From Geodermatophilus africanus (GTDB lineage Bacteria; Actinomycetota; Actinomycetes; Mycobacteriales; Geodermatophilaceae), in assembly GCF_900107105.1 (NCBI RefSeq), contig NZ_FNOT01000007.1:186001-250000 (forward strand): a stretch of 64,000 nt of DNA. Direction: 5' to 3'. Both the position numbers and the translations under genes were made by a program. Below, piece after piece: positions 63,236-64,000 of this stretch. The stretch's first letter is position 1; the number at the start of each line of letters is the position of its first letter. The notes beneath the pieces are model-generated. The model was not told the origin of the DNA. It saw nothing but the letters and a program-made list of their open reading frames with translations, and ran no database searches.

Positions 63236-63718
63236 TCAGAGCACCGCAGTCGAGGCCGGTGAGGGGTTGCCGACCCAGCGGCCCCAGACCGGGGCGACGG
63301 TGTACTGCACGCTGCCCAGATAGCGTCGCGTGGTGTCGGTGCAGGCCTGGGTGGCCGCTCCGGGGTCGGCCGGGACGTAGACGCCGGGAACGCCGTCTGC
63401 GACCACGCCCGAGCAGCTGCCGGTGTCCATGGGCGGGTTGCTGAGGGTGGTGGTCCGCGTCAGCACGTACCCGGTCGCCGGCCGGCCCCCGAACGGCCGG
63501 ACAGTGGGCCAGGTGACGGTGAAGGTGCGAGCCGACTGGTAGGTGCCTTCCGCGGTCACCGACGGCGCCGTGGTGTCCCCGGCCGGCATCTGGGCGGCCT
63601 GGGCGGGGAGCACCGCCCCGCCGGCGACGGTCCAGGCCGCGGCCGCCTCCGGGGGCGGGGACAGCAGGCCGCTCGCGAGCGCGAGCAGCGCGAGGACGGC
63701 GGGCAGGCGGTCGCGCAC
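63236..63718 (-). CDS. Secreted hypothetical protein
   Basis: A 160-residue exported protein: signal peptide (LPAVLALLALASGLLS to about residue 27), then a fibronectin-III-like beta domain (TFTVTWPTVRPFGGRPATGY) with two cysteines (GSCSGV and TQACTDT) likely joined. It ends just ahead of, and in the same orientation as, the partial gene at the window edge, seven bases apart. The two are probably co-expressed surface proteins; no function is known. Confidence 0.7.
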   Translation of the reverse strand: MRDRLPAVLALLALASGLLSPPPEAAAAWTVAGGAVLPAQAAQMPAGDTTAPSVTAEGTYQSARTFTVTWPTVRPFGGRPATGYVLTRTTTLSNPPMDTGSCSGVVADGVPGVYVPADPGAATQACTDTTRRYLGSVQYTVAPVWGRWVGNPSPASTAVL

Positions 63719-63724
63719 GAGCGG

Positions 63725-64000
63725 TCAGGCGGAGGCGCCGGTGACCGTGACGGGGACGCTGAAGGAGGCGCCCTGGCAGCCGTCCTCGGCCGTCGCCACC
63801 ATGTAGACCGCGCCGGGGACGGTCACCGGGGTGGGCGCGGAGCCCGCCGCCAGGGTCACCGGGGGGTCCAGGGAGATCGGCGCTGTCGTGGCGGGCAGCA
63901 CGCTGCCGGCGGCGCAGGTCCGGCCGCCCACCGGGCTGGCCGTCGCCGAGCCGACGACGGCCGAGGTGATCGTCACCGGGAACGGGTTGGGGTTGCTCAC
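63725..64000 (-). CDS. Secreted or surface protein, C-terminal part
   Basis: About 91 C-terminal residues of a gene that continues beyond the window. The visible part is beta-rich, NPNPFPVTITSAVVG, then CAAGSVLPATTAPISL, AEDGCQGASFSVPVTVTG, as in repeat-built surface proteins. The NPNPFPVTIT phrase is typical of internal Ig-like repeats, so the visible GTG at 64000 is probably not the start. Confidence 0.65.
   Translation of the reverse strand: MSNPNPFPVTITSAVVGSATASPVGGRTCAAGSVLPATTAPISLDPPVTLAAGSAPTPVTVPGAVYMVATAEDGCQGASFSVPVTVTGASA

Overview
The window is high-GC DNA from an actinobacterium. Codon use, mycothiol-dependent formaldehyde metabolism, a DUF3073 protein, many short lipoproteins and many apparently leaderless genes all fit. 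Gene content is closest to what I know of Geodermatophilaceae (Blastococcus, Geodermatophilus, Modestobacter). That family assignment is inference, not measured.

Region 1, about 1-27250, is chromosomal backbone. It holds late purine synthesis genes (the end of purL, then purF and purM), an OFA-type transporter with its tiny partner, and a mycothiol-formaldehyde dehydrogenase coupled to a metallo-hydrolase. It also holds a Leu/Phe/Val dehydrogenase, an M23 peptidase, a class A penicillin-binding protein, a GMC oxidoreductase, several lipoproteins, a Rieske protein and a Glu-Asp-Phe tRNA cluster. Two genes look broken: a frameshifted small membrane protein near 11.2 kb and an AraC-regulator remnant near 18.1 kb.

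Region 2, 27279-57498, is a 30-kb integrated island. It starts inside an intact tRNA-Lys(TTT) gene and ends in a perfect 47-bp copy of that gene's 3' end. A tyrosine integrase lies at the tRNA end, followed by HTH regulators, a RepA-like ATPase with iteron-like repeats, and a small operator-controlled ORF. The cargo looks defensive: a PD-(D/E)XK nuclease with a partner; a helicase, DNA methylase and ATPase operon of the Hma type; a HEPN-domain protein; and a Vsr remnant. A second degenerate att-like site at 47.4 kb, a tRNA-Arg fragment at 49.4 kb, repeated arm-like sites and decayed transposase pieces show that the island grew by stacking several elements.

The best candidate for an undescribed system is the tightly overlapping three-gene operon at 52713-56892. 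It encodes a GHKL-type ATPase, a large phosphoribosyltransferase-like protein with two CxxC motifs, and a small 2-oxoglutarate/Fe(II) oxygenase. A membrane-anchored GAF protein and a 74-residue helical protein precede it. I do not recognise this combination as a named defence system.

Region 3, 57500-64000, returns to backbone: a DHFR-like and a VOC protein in one operon, a SnoaL-like protein, a class II UvrA-type ABC protein, small hypothetical proteins and secreted proteins running off the end.
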